Assembly: GCA_020633075.1 (NCBI GenBank) | Contig: JACKEI010000004.1 | Location: forward strand, 1-64,000 | Length of the DNA stretch: 64,000 nt | Direction: 5' to 3' | Source: Sandaracinaceae bacterium | Lineage (GTDB): Bacteria; Myxococcota_A; Polyangia; Polyangiales; Houyiibacteriaceae | Shown here: in pieces, positions 1 through 8,616 of the stretch | Layout of the letters: each line of letters starts with the position of its first letter | Position numbering within the stretch: the first letter of the stretch is position 1 | Notes under the pieces: model-generated | What the model was told of the DNA's origin: nothing | What the model saw: the letters and a program-made list of their open reading frames with translations, nothing else | Database searches by the model: none | Made by a program: the position numbers and the translations under genes

Positions 1-2
1 GC

Positions 3-923
3 TACCTCCGCGCCATCCCCGTGCAGGAGGGCCAGCGGGTGACGGCGGGACAGCTCATGTTCAAGCTCTTGCCCGTGGTCTACAGGGCTCGCTTGGACAG
101 CCACCGGGCCGAGCTCCACCTCGCCGAGATCCGCGCTCGCAACGCCCGGCAGCTGTTCGAACAGAACGTCGTGTCGGACCAGGAGGTGGCCATGGCGGAA
201 GCCGAGCGCAACCGGGCACGAGCCGAGAACGACCTGGCCGAGGCCGAGTTTCGCTTCACCAGCATCGTCGCTCCCTTCGACGGGATCATGGACCGCCAGT
301 ACGTCCAGGAGGGCAGCTTGGTGGAGGCGGGCGACATCCTCACCACGGTCTCCGACAACAGCCTGATGTGGGTCTACTTCAACGTGCCCGAAGCGGACTA
401 CCTGCGCTTCCGGGCCATCCCCGGAGCGACCGACCCCGAGAACCCGCAGTCGCTGCGCATCCCGGAGGTTCGCATCGAGCTGCGGCTCGCGAACGGTGAG
501 CTCTTCGATCAAGTGGCCGCCGAGACGCTCACGATCGAGTCCACGTTCGACAACGAGACGGGCAACATCCAGTTCCGAGCCGACTTCCCGAACCCGAACA
601 ACCTGCTGCGTCACGGTCAGACCGGCACCCTGGTCATCAACGAGATGCTGCACGACGTGCTGGTCATCCCCCAGCGCGCGGTGTTCGACATCCTCGACAA
701 GCAGTACGTGTTCGTCGTGGGGGGGGACGGCATCGTCCACCAGCGCGAGATCCGTGTGTCGAACGAGGCGAACGACGTCTTCGTCATCGGCCAGGGGCTG
801 ACCGCCTCGGACCGCATCGTCTTCGAAGGCGTTCGCCAGGTGCACGACGGCGAGCATCTCGAGAGCCCCCAGTTCCGCACCCCGCAAGAGGCGCTTTCCA
901 ACCTGAGACACCACGCCGAATAG
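3..923 (+). CDS. RND efflux periplasmic adaptor (membrane fusion protein), 5' partial
   Basis: The reading frame is already open at the left edge, so the N-terminus (signal/lipobox) is outside the window. What remains begins in the lipoyl half-motif (EGQRVTAGQLMFKL), followed by an alpha-hairpin rich in Ala/Arg/Glu, the second lipoyl half (APFDGIMDRQYVQEG), a beta-barrel domain and a membrane-proximal domain. This is the HlyD/AcrA-type adaptor order. Such adaptors bridge an inner-membrane RND pump to an outer-membrane channel. It stops 10 bp before the pump gene, so the two form an operon; no outer-membrane channel gene is present downstream, so it must lie upstream or elsewhere. Confidence 0.93.
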   Translation, partial: YLRAIPVQEGQRVTAGQLMFKLLPVVYRARLDSHRAELHLAEIRARNARQLFEQNVVSDQEVAMAEAERNRARAENDLAEAEFRFTSIVAPFDGIMDRQYVQEGSLVEAGDILTTVSDNSLMWVYFNVPEADYLRFRAIPGATDPENPQSLRIPEVRIELRLANGELFDQVAAETLTIESTFDNETGNIQFRADFPNPNNLLRHGQTGTLVINEMLHDVLVIPQRAVFDILDKQYVFVVGGDGIVHQREIRVSNEANDVFVIGQGLTASDRIVFEGVRQVHDGEHLESPQFRTPQEALSNLRHHAE

Positions 924-933
924 GACTCTTACG

Positions 934-3900
934 ATGTTTACGAAGATTCTAAAGCGGCCAGGCCTAGCGATAGTCCTCTCGATTGTCATCGTATTTCTCG
1001 GTGGTCTGGGGATGGCAAGCCTCCCGATCGCCCAGTTCCCGGACGTTGCTCCGCCGACGGTGTACGTGTCCATCGCGTACCCGGGTGCCAGCGCCAACGT
1101 CCTCACGGACTCCGTCTTGGTGCCTCTGGAGCAGTCGATCAACGGCGTGCAGGACATGCGCTACATGGTGTCCAGCGCCACGAGCGCCGGCGAGGCCACG
1201 ATCGCGATCTTCTTCGAGCCCGGCACGGACCCGAACATCAACGTCGTCAACGTGCAGAACCGAGTCAACATCATGTTGAGCCGGTTGCCACCGCTCGTGG
1301 TGCGTGAAGGCATTCTGGTCAGCCAGGTGGTCCCCAGCATGCTGATGTATCTGAACATCTTCAGCACGGACCCGAACGCCAACCAAACAGACCTCTTCAA
1401 CTACGCGAACGTCTACATCATGCCCGTTCTGAAGCGCATTCAGGGCATGGGCATTCCGCGTAACCTCGGTAACCGAAGCTTCGCGATGCGCATCTGGCTC
1501 AACCCCGAGCGCATGCGCGCCTACGACATTTCCGTCGAAGACGTGATGGAGGCCGTCGCCGAGCAGAGCATCATCGGGTCTCCCGGACGCCTGGGTCAGG
1601 CCACCGGCATGACCTCGCAGTCACGCGAGTACGTGCTCACGTACATCGGCCGCTACAACGAGCCGGAGCAGTATGGGGACATCATCCTGCGGGCCAGACC
1701 CAACGGTGAGATCCTGCGGCTGCGCGACGTCTGCGTGCGGCCCAACACGGTGGAGCCGCTCGTGGCAGACGGCGGTGACGCGGACGGCGACGCGGACGAC
1801 GCCGAGCCCGCCGCGCACGCCGAGGCCGACGACCACGGTGAACACGCCGCCGCGGCAGACGCGACGCACGTCACCCGCGAGCACGAGGGCGTCGAGCTGG
1901 GCTCGGAGTTCTTCGACATCTACTCGGACGTCGACGGACACCCGACGGCGTCCATCGTGCTCAAGCAGGCGCCCGGCTCCAACGCGGCCGAGATCATCGA
2001 GGAGGTCAAGCGCACGCTCGACGAGCTGAGGGAGTCGTTCCCTCCCGGGATGGACTACGAGATCGCGTATGACGTCTCGCGCTTCGTGGACGCCTCCATC
2101 GAGCAGGTGCTCCACACGCTGCTCGAGGCGTTCATCCTGGTGTCGCTCGTGGTGTTCATGTTCCTGGGCGACTTCCGCTCCACGCTGATCCCCACGCTCG
2201 CGGTGCCGGTGTCGCTCATCGGCAGCTTCTTCGTGCTGCAGCTGATGGGCTTCTCCATCAACCTGATCACCCTCTTCGCCATGGTGTTGGCCATCGGCGT
2301 CGTGGTCGACGACGCCATCGTCGTGGTCGAGGCGGTGCACGCCAAGATGGCCGAGAAGCACCTCTCGCCCTACCACGCGACGTGGGAGGTGCTTCACGAG
2401 ATCAGCGGCGCGATCATCGCCATCACCTTGGTGATGACGGCCGTGTTCGTACCGGTGACCTTCGTTCCGGGTCCGGTCGGCGTCTTCTACCGGCAGTTCG
2501 GCGTCACCATGGCGTCGACCATCATCCTCTCCGGCGTGGTGGCCCTGACGCTGACGCCGGTGCTCTGCGCGATGATCCTGAAGCCCCACGACCCAACGGC
2601 GCACGGGCATGGTGAGCACGAGAAGAAGAGCCTGCGCGAGCGGCTCCGAGCGCTCAGCCGCCGACAGCTGGTGGGCTACGTGCTGCTGGGGGCGCCCGCG
2701 CTGTTCGGGATCACGTACCTGGCCCACATGCTGTGGGGGCCCATCGGGTTCCTGCTGATCCTCGTGCCGTTCGTGCAGGGCCCCTTCAGCCGCGGCATCG
2801 ACAAGATCACCAACTCCTACGCGCGCCTGCTGAAGCCGATCGTCGCGCGTCGCCTGGTGACCGCGGCGGTGATCGGCGCCTTCGCCTTCGGCATCGTCAG
2901 CGAGAGCGCGCTCTTGCCCAGCGGCTTCATCCCCGGTGAGGACCAGGGCATCATCTACGCCGTTCTGCAGACCCCTCCGGGCTCCACGCTGGAGTACACC
3001 AACGCCAAGTCGCAGGAGCTGGAGCGCATCGCCCACGAGATCGAGGGGGTCCGCTCGGTCACGTCCGTGGCGGGCTACGAGATCCTGACGGAGGGTCGCG
3101 GCTCCAACGCAGGCACGGCCATCATCAACCTCGAGGACTGGTCCGAGCGCTCGCTGACGGCCAGCCAGATCATCGAGGAGCTCGAGGAGCGGACTCGAGA
3201 GATGACCGACATGAAGCTCGAGTTCTTCGAGCCGCCAGCCATTCCCGGCTTCGGCGCGGCCGGCGGTATCGCCATGCGCGTGCTCGACCAGACGCAGTCG
3301 AGCACGCCGGACTACGAGCGCCTGGGAACCATCACCGACGAGTTCATCGAGGCGCTGCGGGAGCGTGAGGAGGTGGGCAGCGTGTTCACGTTCTACGCCT
3401 CCGACTACCCCCAGTACGAGCTGGTCATCAACAACGACGTGGCCATGCAGAAGGGCGTGTCGATCGAGCGCGCCCTCAACAACCTCAACATCCTCATCGG
3501 CAGCACGTACGAGCAGGGCTTCGTCCGCTTCAACCAGTTCTACAAGGTCTACGTGCAGGCGTGGCCCGAGTTCCGGCGGATGCCGGACGACCTCGACGAC
3601 CTGTTCGTGCGCAACGAAGCCGGCGAGATGGTCCCCTACTCCTCGTTCATGCAGATCCAGAGGCGGCAGGGCCTGAACGAGATCACCCGCTACAACCTGT
3701 ACCCCTCGGCCGCCATCCAGCTGGTTCCAGCCGCTGGGTACTCGACGGGTCAGGCCATCGCGGCCGTGCAGGAGGTGGCCGAGGCGACCTTGCCGCGCGG
3801 CTACGACCTGGGCTGGGAAGGCCTCGCCTGGGACGAGTCCAGGCAGGGCAACGCGGCGCTCTACATCTTCCTGATCGTCGTCACCTTCGTGTACCTGGTG

Positions 3901-4674
3901 CTGGTCGCCCAGTACGAGAGCTTCCTCATCCCGCTGGCCGTCATCTTCTCGCTGCCCATCGGCATCTTCGGCTCCTTCTTCTTGCTACAAGCCTTCGGCC
4001 TAGCAAACGACGTGTGGGCACAGCTCGGGATGATCATGCTAGTGGGTCTACTCGGGAAGAACGCGATCCTGATCGTGGAGTTCGCCGTTCAGCGAAGACA
4101 CGAAGGCGCGTCCATCAAGGACTCGGCCATCGAGGGCGGCAAGCTCCGCTTCCGGCCCATCCAGATGACGTCGTTCGCCTTCATCGCCGGCCTCGTCCCG
4201 TTGGTGGTCTCGCACGGCGCCGGTGCCATCGCGAACCGCACCATCGGCATCACGGGCGTAGGCGGAATGCTCTTGGGCACCGTGGTGGGCGTGGTGGTCA
4301 TCCCGGGGCTCTACTACCTGTTCGCCCGTATGTCCGACGGTCGCAAGCTGCTGCGCGACGAGGTGGACACGCCCTTGAGTGAGCCGTCCATAGAGACGCC
4401 GTTCACCTTCGACGACCCGGACCTCGAGCCGCAGCCCGAGGCGCCCGTCGCGCATGCCGAGCCCGTGGTGCCACCCGAGCCCGTCGCGCCACCCGAGCCC
4501 GTCGTGCCACCCGAGCCCGTCGTGCCACCCGAGCCCGTCGTGCCACCCGAGCCCGTCGTGCCCGTCGTGCCACCCGCGCCCGTCGTGCCACCCGAGCCCG
4601 TCGTGCCCGTCGTGGCCGCCGAGCCTGCCGAGCCCGCCGAGCCTTCAAAGCCCGAAGGGACCGACGAGCCCTAG
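934..4674 (+). CDS. RND multidrug efflux transporter, AcrB/HAE1 family, with unusual insertions
   Basis: At 1246 aa it is about 200 aa longer than AcrB. The N-terminus is the classical first TM helix and porter start (RPGLAIVLSIVIVFLGGLG, PIAQFPDVAPP). The proton-relay Asp pair is kept in TM4 (VVDDAIVVVE) and the partner Lys in TM10 (GLLGKNAILIVEF), so it should be a proton-driven pump. Three additions are odd: an Asp/His/Ala-rich insert at about residues 277-319 in the porter domain; a His-rich stretch followed by two extra hydrophobic segments in the central cytoplasmic loop (about 550-615); and a C-terminal tail of PEPVVP repeats. Substrate is unknown; the His/Asp insert could bind metal, which is inference. 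Confidence 0.96.
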   Translation: MFTKILKRPGLAIVLSIVIVFLGGLGMASLPIAQFPDVAPPTVYVSIAYPGASANVLTDSVLVPLEQSINGVQDMRYMVSSATSAGEATIAIFFEPGTDPNINVVNVQNRVNIMLSRLPPLVVREGILVSQVVPSMLMYLNIFSTDPNANQTDLFNYANVYIMPVLKRIQGMGIPRNLGNRSFAMRIWLNPERMRAYDISVEDVMEAVAEQSIIGSPGRLGQATGMTSQSREYVLTYIGRYNEPEQYGDIILRARPNGEILRLRDVCVRPNTVEPLVADGGDADGDADDAEPAAHAEADDHGEHAAAADATHVTREHEGVELGSEFFDIYSDVDGHPTASIVLKQAPGSNAAEIIEEVKRTLDELRESFPPGMDYEIAYDVSRFVDASIEQVLHTLLEAFILVSLVVFMFLGDFRSTLIPTLAVPVSLIGSFFVLQLMGFSINLITLFAMVLAIGVVVDDAIVVVEAVHAKMAEKHLSPYHATWEVLHEISGAIIAITLVMTAVFVPVTFVPGPVGVFYRQFGVTMASTIILSGVVALTLTPVLCAMILKPHDPTAHGHGEHEKKSLRERLRALSRRQLVGYVLLGAPALFGITYLAHMLWGPIGFLLILVPFVQGPFSRGIDKITNSYARLLKPIVARRLVTAAVIGAFAFGIVSESALLPSGFIPGEDQGIIYAVLQTPPGSTLEYTNAKSQELERIAHEIEGVRSVTSVAGYEILTEGRGSNAGTAIINLEDWSERSLTASQIIEELEERTREMTDMKLEFFEPPAIPGFGAAGGIAMRVLDQTQSSTPDYERLGTITDEFIEALREREEVGSVFTFYASDYPQYELVINNDVAMQKGVSIERALNNLNILIGSTYEQGFVRFNQFYKVYVQAWPEFRRMPDDLDDLFVRNEAGEMVPYSSFMQIQRRQGLNEITRYNLYPSAAIQLVPAAGYSTGQAIAAVQEVAEATLPRGYDLGWEGLAWDESRQGNAALYIFLIVVTFVYLVLVAQYESFLIPLAVIFSLPIGIFGSFFLLQAFGLANDVWAQLGMIMLVGLLGKNAILIVEFAVQRRHEGASIKDSAIEGGKLRFRPIQMTSFAFIAGLVPLVVSHGAGAIANRTIGITGVGGMLLGTVVGVVVIPGLYYLFARMSDGRKLLRDEVDTPLSEPSIETPFTFDDPDLEPQPEAPVAHAEPVVPPEPVAPPEPVVPPEPVVPPEPVVPPEPVVPVVPPAPVVPPEPVVPVVAAEPAEPAEPSKPEGTDEP
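4459..4612 (+). repeat. 18-bp in-frame repeats encoding PEPVVP
   Basis: Tandem 18-bp units (cccgagcccgtcgtgcca and variants) near the 3' end of the RND gene encode a Pro-Glu-Val tail, with two shorter PVV interruptions. The tail lies after the last TM helix, so it should be cytoplasmic. Near-identical units imply copy number may vary between strains. Confidence 0.85.
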
Positions 4675-4699
4675 CGGGCGGCGGTAAGGAGGGCCCTCG

Positions 4700-5368
4700 A
4701 TGGAAGCCGTCATCCTCGCGATCGTGTTCTTCGTCCTTGCGGGCCTCGGCCTGGGCGTGTGGTGGTTCTCTGCAGACCACGTCGGGAAGCGGCGGCTCCA
4801 GAGCGTCGCGAGCACGCCCATCGCCGAAGCGGCCGAAGGGGCGCTCGTGAAGATCACCGGAACGCTCGTGCTCGCGCACGAAGCGGAGCTCGAAGGACCC
4901 ATCACGGGCCGCCCTTGCGTGGGCTACGTGGTGGAGGTGAAGGAGCGCACTCAGGCTGGCGCGCGGGCGAACTGGGACACGATCGTCACGAAGGAGGACG
5001 CCGTCGCGTTCATCATCGAGGACGCCACGGGACGGGCGCTGGTGCAGGCCGCCGGCGCCCACCTGGTCCTGGTGCGCGACGGCCACGTCCACTCCGGGTC
5101 CCTCAGCGACCACGCCGAGCGCGCCAGAGCGTTCCTGATGCAGCAGGGCACGCCGAGCGAGAACGTCCTGTGGAAGAAGAAGTCGGTGCGCTACGAGGAG
5201 GGTGTCCTCGAGCGCGGAGAGGAGGTCTCCGTGCTGGGCATGGCGACCTGGGAGAGCGTGCCCGACAGCCTGCGAAGTGACTCCCACGCAGACGGCGCGC
5301 GGTGGCTGGTCATCCGCCCGCCGAGCGGGGCCACCCTGACCGTCAGCGACGACCCGGGGACGGTCTGA
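4700..5368 (+). CDS. GIDE-domain-like single-pass membrane protein
   Basis: 222 aa. A strong Shine-Dalgarno (aaggagg) lies 7-8 bp before the ATG. Residues 3-22 form one TM helix. The region after it (TPIAEAAEGALVKITGTLV, then GPITGRPCVGYVVEV, then AFIIEDATGRALVQ) fits the GIDE domain pattern seen in membrane-anchored mitochondrial E3 ligases such as MULAN and in many bacterial proteins of unknown role. No RING finger follows, so ubiquitin ligase activity is not implied. It is 25 bp downstream of the RND pump and may be co-transcribed with it. Confidence 0.6.
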   Translation: MEAVILAIVFFVLAGLGLGVWWFSADHVGKRRLQSVASTPIAEAAEGALVKITGTLVLAHEAELEGPITGRPCVGYVVEVKERTQAGARANWDTIVTKEDAVAFIIEDATGRALVQAAGAHLVLVRDGHVHSGSLSDHAERARAFLMQQGTPSENVLWKKKSVRYEEGVLERGEEVSVLGMATWESVPDSLRSDSHADGARWLVIRPPSGATLTVSDDPGTV

Positions 5369-5992
5369 GTGGCGTCCCTGGACCCCACGGATTCGAGCGA
5401 TTCGTCGAGCTGTGGAGCTGCCGCTTCGCCCGACACGGCCCGCCCACCGCAAGAGGAGATGAAGAATGATGTCGATGCACACACCGCTGCGGAGGCCCAC
5501 GTGACCCCGCCGCGCACCCACGCCACGTTCTTTGCGGTTGGCTTCCACACCAGCCTGGACGACGAAGCCTCCGGCAGCACGAGGACGTTCGGTGACGACG
5601 TGGCGCTGCGGCTCTCGCAGGGGCTGCGCGAGACCGGACACTACGCGCGCGCTCCGTACTGCGAAGACTGGGGCTGGTGCGTGGAGTTCGAAGTGCTGGG
5701 TCAGCGCCACTGGCTGGGCGTGGGCCCGCGCACCACCGTCATGACGCTGCTGAGCGACGGCGCCCCCGGGGCCGCGGACGACGCGCCCACGCCGGACTGG
5801 CTCTGCTTCGTCGAGCGCTCGTGGTCGCTGCGCAGCCTCATCAACCCGGTTCGCGAGCGGCAGGTCACCCCCGAGGCCACCATGGCCGTGCACAGCGTGC
5901 TGACGGCGATGCCGGAGGTCACGGGCGTCCTGTGGCACCACCAGGCGGACTTCGACGCGGGCGACGAGTCGCAGGGCGCCGCGCAGCCCTAG
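5369..5992 (+). CDS. Hypothetical protein, coupled to the GIDE gene
   Basis: 207 aa if it begins at the GTG directly after the previous stop (TGAGTG), which would allow translational coupling. An in-frame ATG at 5459, just after a gaggag, is an equally plausible start and would remove a Ser/Asp/Ala-rich leader. The rest is a compact acidic domain with many aromatics (YCEDWGWCVEFEV, QRHWLGVGPR) and no signal peptide or TM segment. I do not recognise the family. Its position suggests an accessory to the preceding membrane protein, but nothing in the sequence proves it. Confidence 0.6.
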   Translation: MASLDPTDSSDSSSCGAAASPDTARPPQEEMKNDVDAHTAAEAHVTPPRTHATFFAVGFHTSLDDEASGSTRTFGDDVALRLSQGLRETGHYARAPYCEDWGWCVEFEVLGQRHWLGVGPRTTVMTLLSDGAPGAADDAPTPDWLCFVERSWSLRSLINPVRERQVTPEATMAVHSVLTAMPEVTGVLWHHQADFDAGDESQGAAQP

Positions 5993-6061
5993 AGCTCCTG
6001 CGCACCACGCGGCGTTCCCGCCTTGGACCCACTGCAGCGCGCGCGTACCATCGCGCCCAAG

Positions 6062-7000
6062 ATGGGATCCCGCTCCAAGACGCAAACGGTGGTCGACCTG
6101 CTCGGCGCCTTCTTCCGCGACCGCACCTGGACGCAGGCCGCCCTGGCGGACCACCTGGAGCTGGACGTGAAGACGGTGCGCCGCGTGCTGCAAGAGATGC
6201 TGGGCGCGGGCTTCCCCTTCGAGCGGCAGGAGGACCACCCGCACGTGTACTGGAGCCTGCCGGCGTCGTGGCTGCCCAACGCCATCAGCCTCGCTCCGGA
6301 GGACGTGCGCCGCCTGCTGCGCAGCCTGCTGCGGCTGCCGGGCTCGGCCGAGCGAGAGTCACTCATCCGGCACCTGCTCACCGCTTCGGGTCCGGCCTAC
6401 GGCGCTCTCTTCGAGGACGCCCCCGAGGTGCACGAGGCGGTGGACCTGGGCGCGAGCCCGCAGCTGCTGGAGACGATCGAAGACGCGACGCTGGCCCGGC
6501 AGCCGCTCGCCATCCGCTACTACTCCGCCAGCCGCGGAGACCTCGGCGACCGCGTGATCTCGCCGGTGCGCATCGCGGGGCGGCAGCGGCAGCTGTTGGC
6601 CCACTGCCACCGGCGCGGGACGCCGCTGTGGTTTCGCCTGGACCGCATCCAGAGCGCGCGCGTGGACGCGGACGCGGACTACGTGCACGTCCCGAACGCC
6701 GAGGTGGAGCGCATGATGACCGAGAGCCTGGGCGGCTTCTGGGCCCCCGGTGAGCCGTCCAGCGTGCGCTTCCGCGTGCTGCTGCCTGCCAGCCGCTGGT
6801 TCGACGTGCCCGCCGGGCTCACCGAGGAGAAGCGCGGCGACGTGCTGCTGGTGCACGGGGAGACGCGCGGCCTGACGCAGCTGGCCATGATGCTGATGGG
6901 TCTGGGTGAGCACGTGATCTACGACTCCGACGAGCTGCGCGCCGAGGTGCGCCGCCTGGCGGAGCTGGCGCTCGAGCGCACGCAGCCGGTCCCCGAGTAG
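6062..7000 (+). CDS. WYL-domain transcriptional regulator
   Basis: 312 aa from the ATG (a TTG at 6023 would add 13 residues). N-terminal winged helix-turn-helix (WTQAALADHLELDVKTVRRVLQEM), a linker helical region, then a WYL domain (PLAIRYYSASRGDLGDRVISPVRI, with LLAHCHRR and FRLDRIQSARV) and a C-terminal WCX-like extension. WYL proteins are usually ligand- or nucleic-acid-responsive repressors or activators. No obvious partner operon: flanking genes are a hypothetical and an SRAP protein, so the regulon is unknown. Confidence 0.88.
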   Translation: MGSRSKTQTVVDLLGAFFRDRTWTQAALADHLELDVKTVRRVLQEMLGAGFPFERQEDHPHVYWSLPASWLPNAISLAPEDVRRLLRSLLRLPGSAERESLIRHLLTASGPAYGALFEDAPEVHEAVDLGASPQLLETIEDATLARQPLAIRYYSASRGDLGDRVISPVRIAGRQRQLLAHCHRRGTPLWFRLDRIQSARVDADADYVHVPNAEVERMMTESLGGFWAPGEPSSVRFRVLLPASRWFDVPAGLTEEKRGDVLLVHGETRGLTQLAMMLMGLGEHVIYDSDELRAEVRRLAELALERTQPVPE

Positions 7001-7025
7001 CGCCGCGCGAGACGCGCGAGACGCA

Positions 7026-7049
7026 GAGACACGGAGACACGGAGACACA
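7026..7049. repeat. Three tandem 8-bp units in an intergenic stretch
   Basis: Three copies of gagacacg (the last with one change), embedded in a longer gagacgc-rich run from about 7007. It lies in the 239-bp gap between the WYL gene and the SRAP start; I see no other structure in that gap. Confidence 0.6.
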
Positions 7050-7239
7050 GCAGGCGTCCATTCCGCACAGGCGTTCAGTGCGACACAAGCGCTCCCCCCG
7101 TTGGGGCGGCGAGCGTCGCTACGTTCGTGGTGTGACGCGGTCGGGCGGTGTGGAGGGGAGCCGCCTGACCGGGTCGCACTCGATTCTCACGCGGCGGCTC
7201 CGGCAACCCGCCGCTCGGGAGGCGTGGCAGAGTCAGGTC

Positions 7240-7875
7240 ATGTGCGGGCGCTACACGCTGTCGGAGACCCCCGAGTGGTCGGAGCTGGACATCCACGTGC
7301 CGGACGAGCTGCTGGTGACGCCGCGCTACAACGCCGCGCCCGGGCGGCCCCAGCTGGTGGTCACGCGCGAGGCGGACGGCCCGCTCACGCTGGGCGAGCG
7401 CAGGTGGGGCACGCAGCTGGGGCCGCGCCGCGTGATCAACGCGCGGCGTGAGTCGCTGGGGTGGGCCACCTGGCGCGAGCATCTGGCGCGCTGCGTGGTG
7501 CCCGCCGACGGATACGTGGAGTGGCAGACGACCGACGCCGGCAAGCGGCCCCTCTGGCTGCGCAGCATGGACCCGGCGCAACGCCTGCTGTGGATGGCCG
7601 GCCTGGTGCTGCCCGACGGCTTCGTGGTGGTCACCACGCCGGCCTCTGGTGACGTGCGCGCCATCCACCCGCGCATGCCCGCCCTGCTCCCGCCCGAGCG
7701 TCTGCGTGCGTGGCTGGACGCCCCGTTCGCGCAAGCCCGCGCGCTCCTGGAGACGGCCCCCGACGGCCTGCTGCAGGCGCTGCCGCTGGGTCCCCGCATC
7801 AACTCCCCCGCACACGATGACCCGGCGTGCTTGGAACCCGAGGCCCACGCGCGGCAGCTGGACCTCTTCCACTGA
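7240..7875 (+). CDS. yedK: SOS response-associated peptidase family (SRAP/YedK/HMCES)
   Basis: 211 aa. The start is fixed by biology: Cys2 must follow Met1 because the exposed N-terminal Cys forms the thiazolidine crosslink with abasic sites. The frame is open upstream to 7078 but translation from there would bury the Cys. Catalytic set visible: C2 (MCGRYTL), N67 (VINARRES), E94 (DGYVEW) and H143 (AIHPRMP). The protein shields abasic sites in single-stranded DNA. It is monocistronic here. Confidence 0.95.
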   Translation: MCGRYTLSETPEWSELDIHVPDELLVTPRYNAAPGRPQLVVTREADGPLTLGERRWGTQLGPRRVINARRESLGWATWREHLARCVVPADGYVEWQTTDAGKRPLWLRSMDPAQRLLWMAGLVLPDGFVVVTTPASGDVRAIHPRMPALLPPERLRAWLDAPFAQARALLETAPDGLLQALPLGPRINSPAHDDPACLEPEAHARQLDLFH

Positions 7876-7961
7876 CGCCGCAGGCGCCGAGGAATGCGCC
7901 GCGCGCGTCGCCTCGCTTGCTGGCCGCCTCCGCGATCCACGGGGTCCCCTTCCCCTCGCGG

Positions 7962-8576
7962 CTACGACCGCGGCGGCGGCGGCGGCGGCATGGAGCTGGG
8001 CCGGCCGGTGTCGGCGGTGAGCTGCGCGCCGTGCTCCGTGCGGTGGCTGGTGACGCGCACCTCCACGCGCCCGGCGGCCTCGAGCGCCCCCTCCACGCCG
8101 GCAGCCAGCGCGACGATGTCGAGGTCGTCCAGCTCCGGCCAGCCGCGGACGTCCAACACCACGAGGCCCGGCGTGTGCTCGGTGACCACGAGGGTCCCCT
8201 TGTCCACCGTCTTCGAGTACAGCGTCGCGGCGCGCCGCACCAAGGCCTCGTCCGACGAGTTGGTCATGAGAATGCGCCAGAGCGTGCGCAGCACCATCCC
8301 GAACCCGGACACCACCACGTCGCGCACGAAGCGGTCGGGCACACGCCCCGCCTCGAGCGCCACCGCGCGCGTGACCGCGGTCGCCGTCGTGGCGCGGCAC
8401 CACCCCAGCAGCGTGAGGGCTTCGTACTCCGCGCGCTGCTCGGCGGTCACCGCGCAGAGGGCGCGCTCGAAGACGTAGTCCCCCACCAGGCGACGCATCA
8501 CGCGGCGCTGCTCCAGCAGCACCGCGCCGAAGACCCGCGCTTCGCGCTCGTCGATGACTCCCACCACGACGGACAC
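7962..8576 (-). CDS. Hypothetical protein, possible myxobacterial haem-NO/V4R-like fold
   Basis: 204 aa from a GTG start. All-helical first half, then an alpha/beta tail where YSKTVDKGTLVVTEHT and LDVRGWPELDDLD resemble the beta elements of small single-domain proteins abundant in myxobacteria (DUF2378-like, related to V4R/HNOB folds). The assignment is by general pattern only. The C-terminus is a poly-Pro tail encoded by ggc/gcc repeats. It starts 40 bp after the metzincin lipoprotein gene on the same strand, so it may be the last gene of that operon. Confidence 0.5.
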   Translation of the reverse strand: MSVVVGVIDEREARVFGAVLLEQRRVMRRLVGDYVFERALCAVTAEQRAEYEALTLLGWCRATTATAVTRAVALEAGRVPDRFVRDVVVSGFGMVLRTLWRILMTNSSDEALVRRAATLYSKTVDKGTLVVTEHTPGLVVLDVRGWPELDDLDIVALAAGVEGALEAAGRVEVRVTSHRTEHGAQLTADTGRPSSMPPPPPPRS

Positions 8577-8616
8577 TATGACCCCCTTCGGGTGCCGTGC
8601 CTAGCCCGGCGCGGAG

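Noticed and set aside
1621..3036. 471-codon open frame antisense to the RND pump
   Set aside because: His/Arg/Val-rich nonsense composition produced by high GC on the complement of a clearly real gene; no start signal.
4403..6244. 613-codon minus-strand frame across three genes, ending in Arg-Ala-Val repeats
   Set aside because: It mirrors the PEPVVP repeats and GIDE gene; composition is not protein-like.
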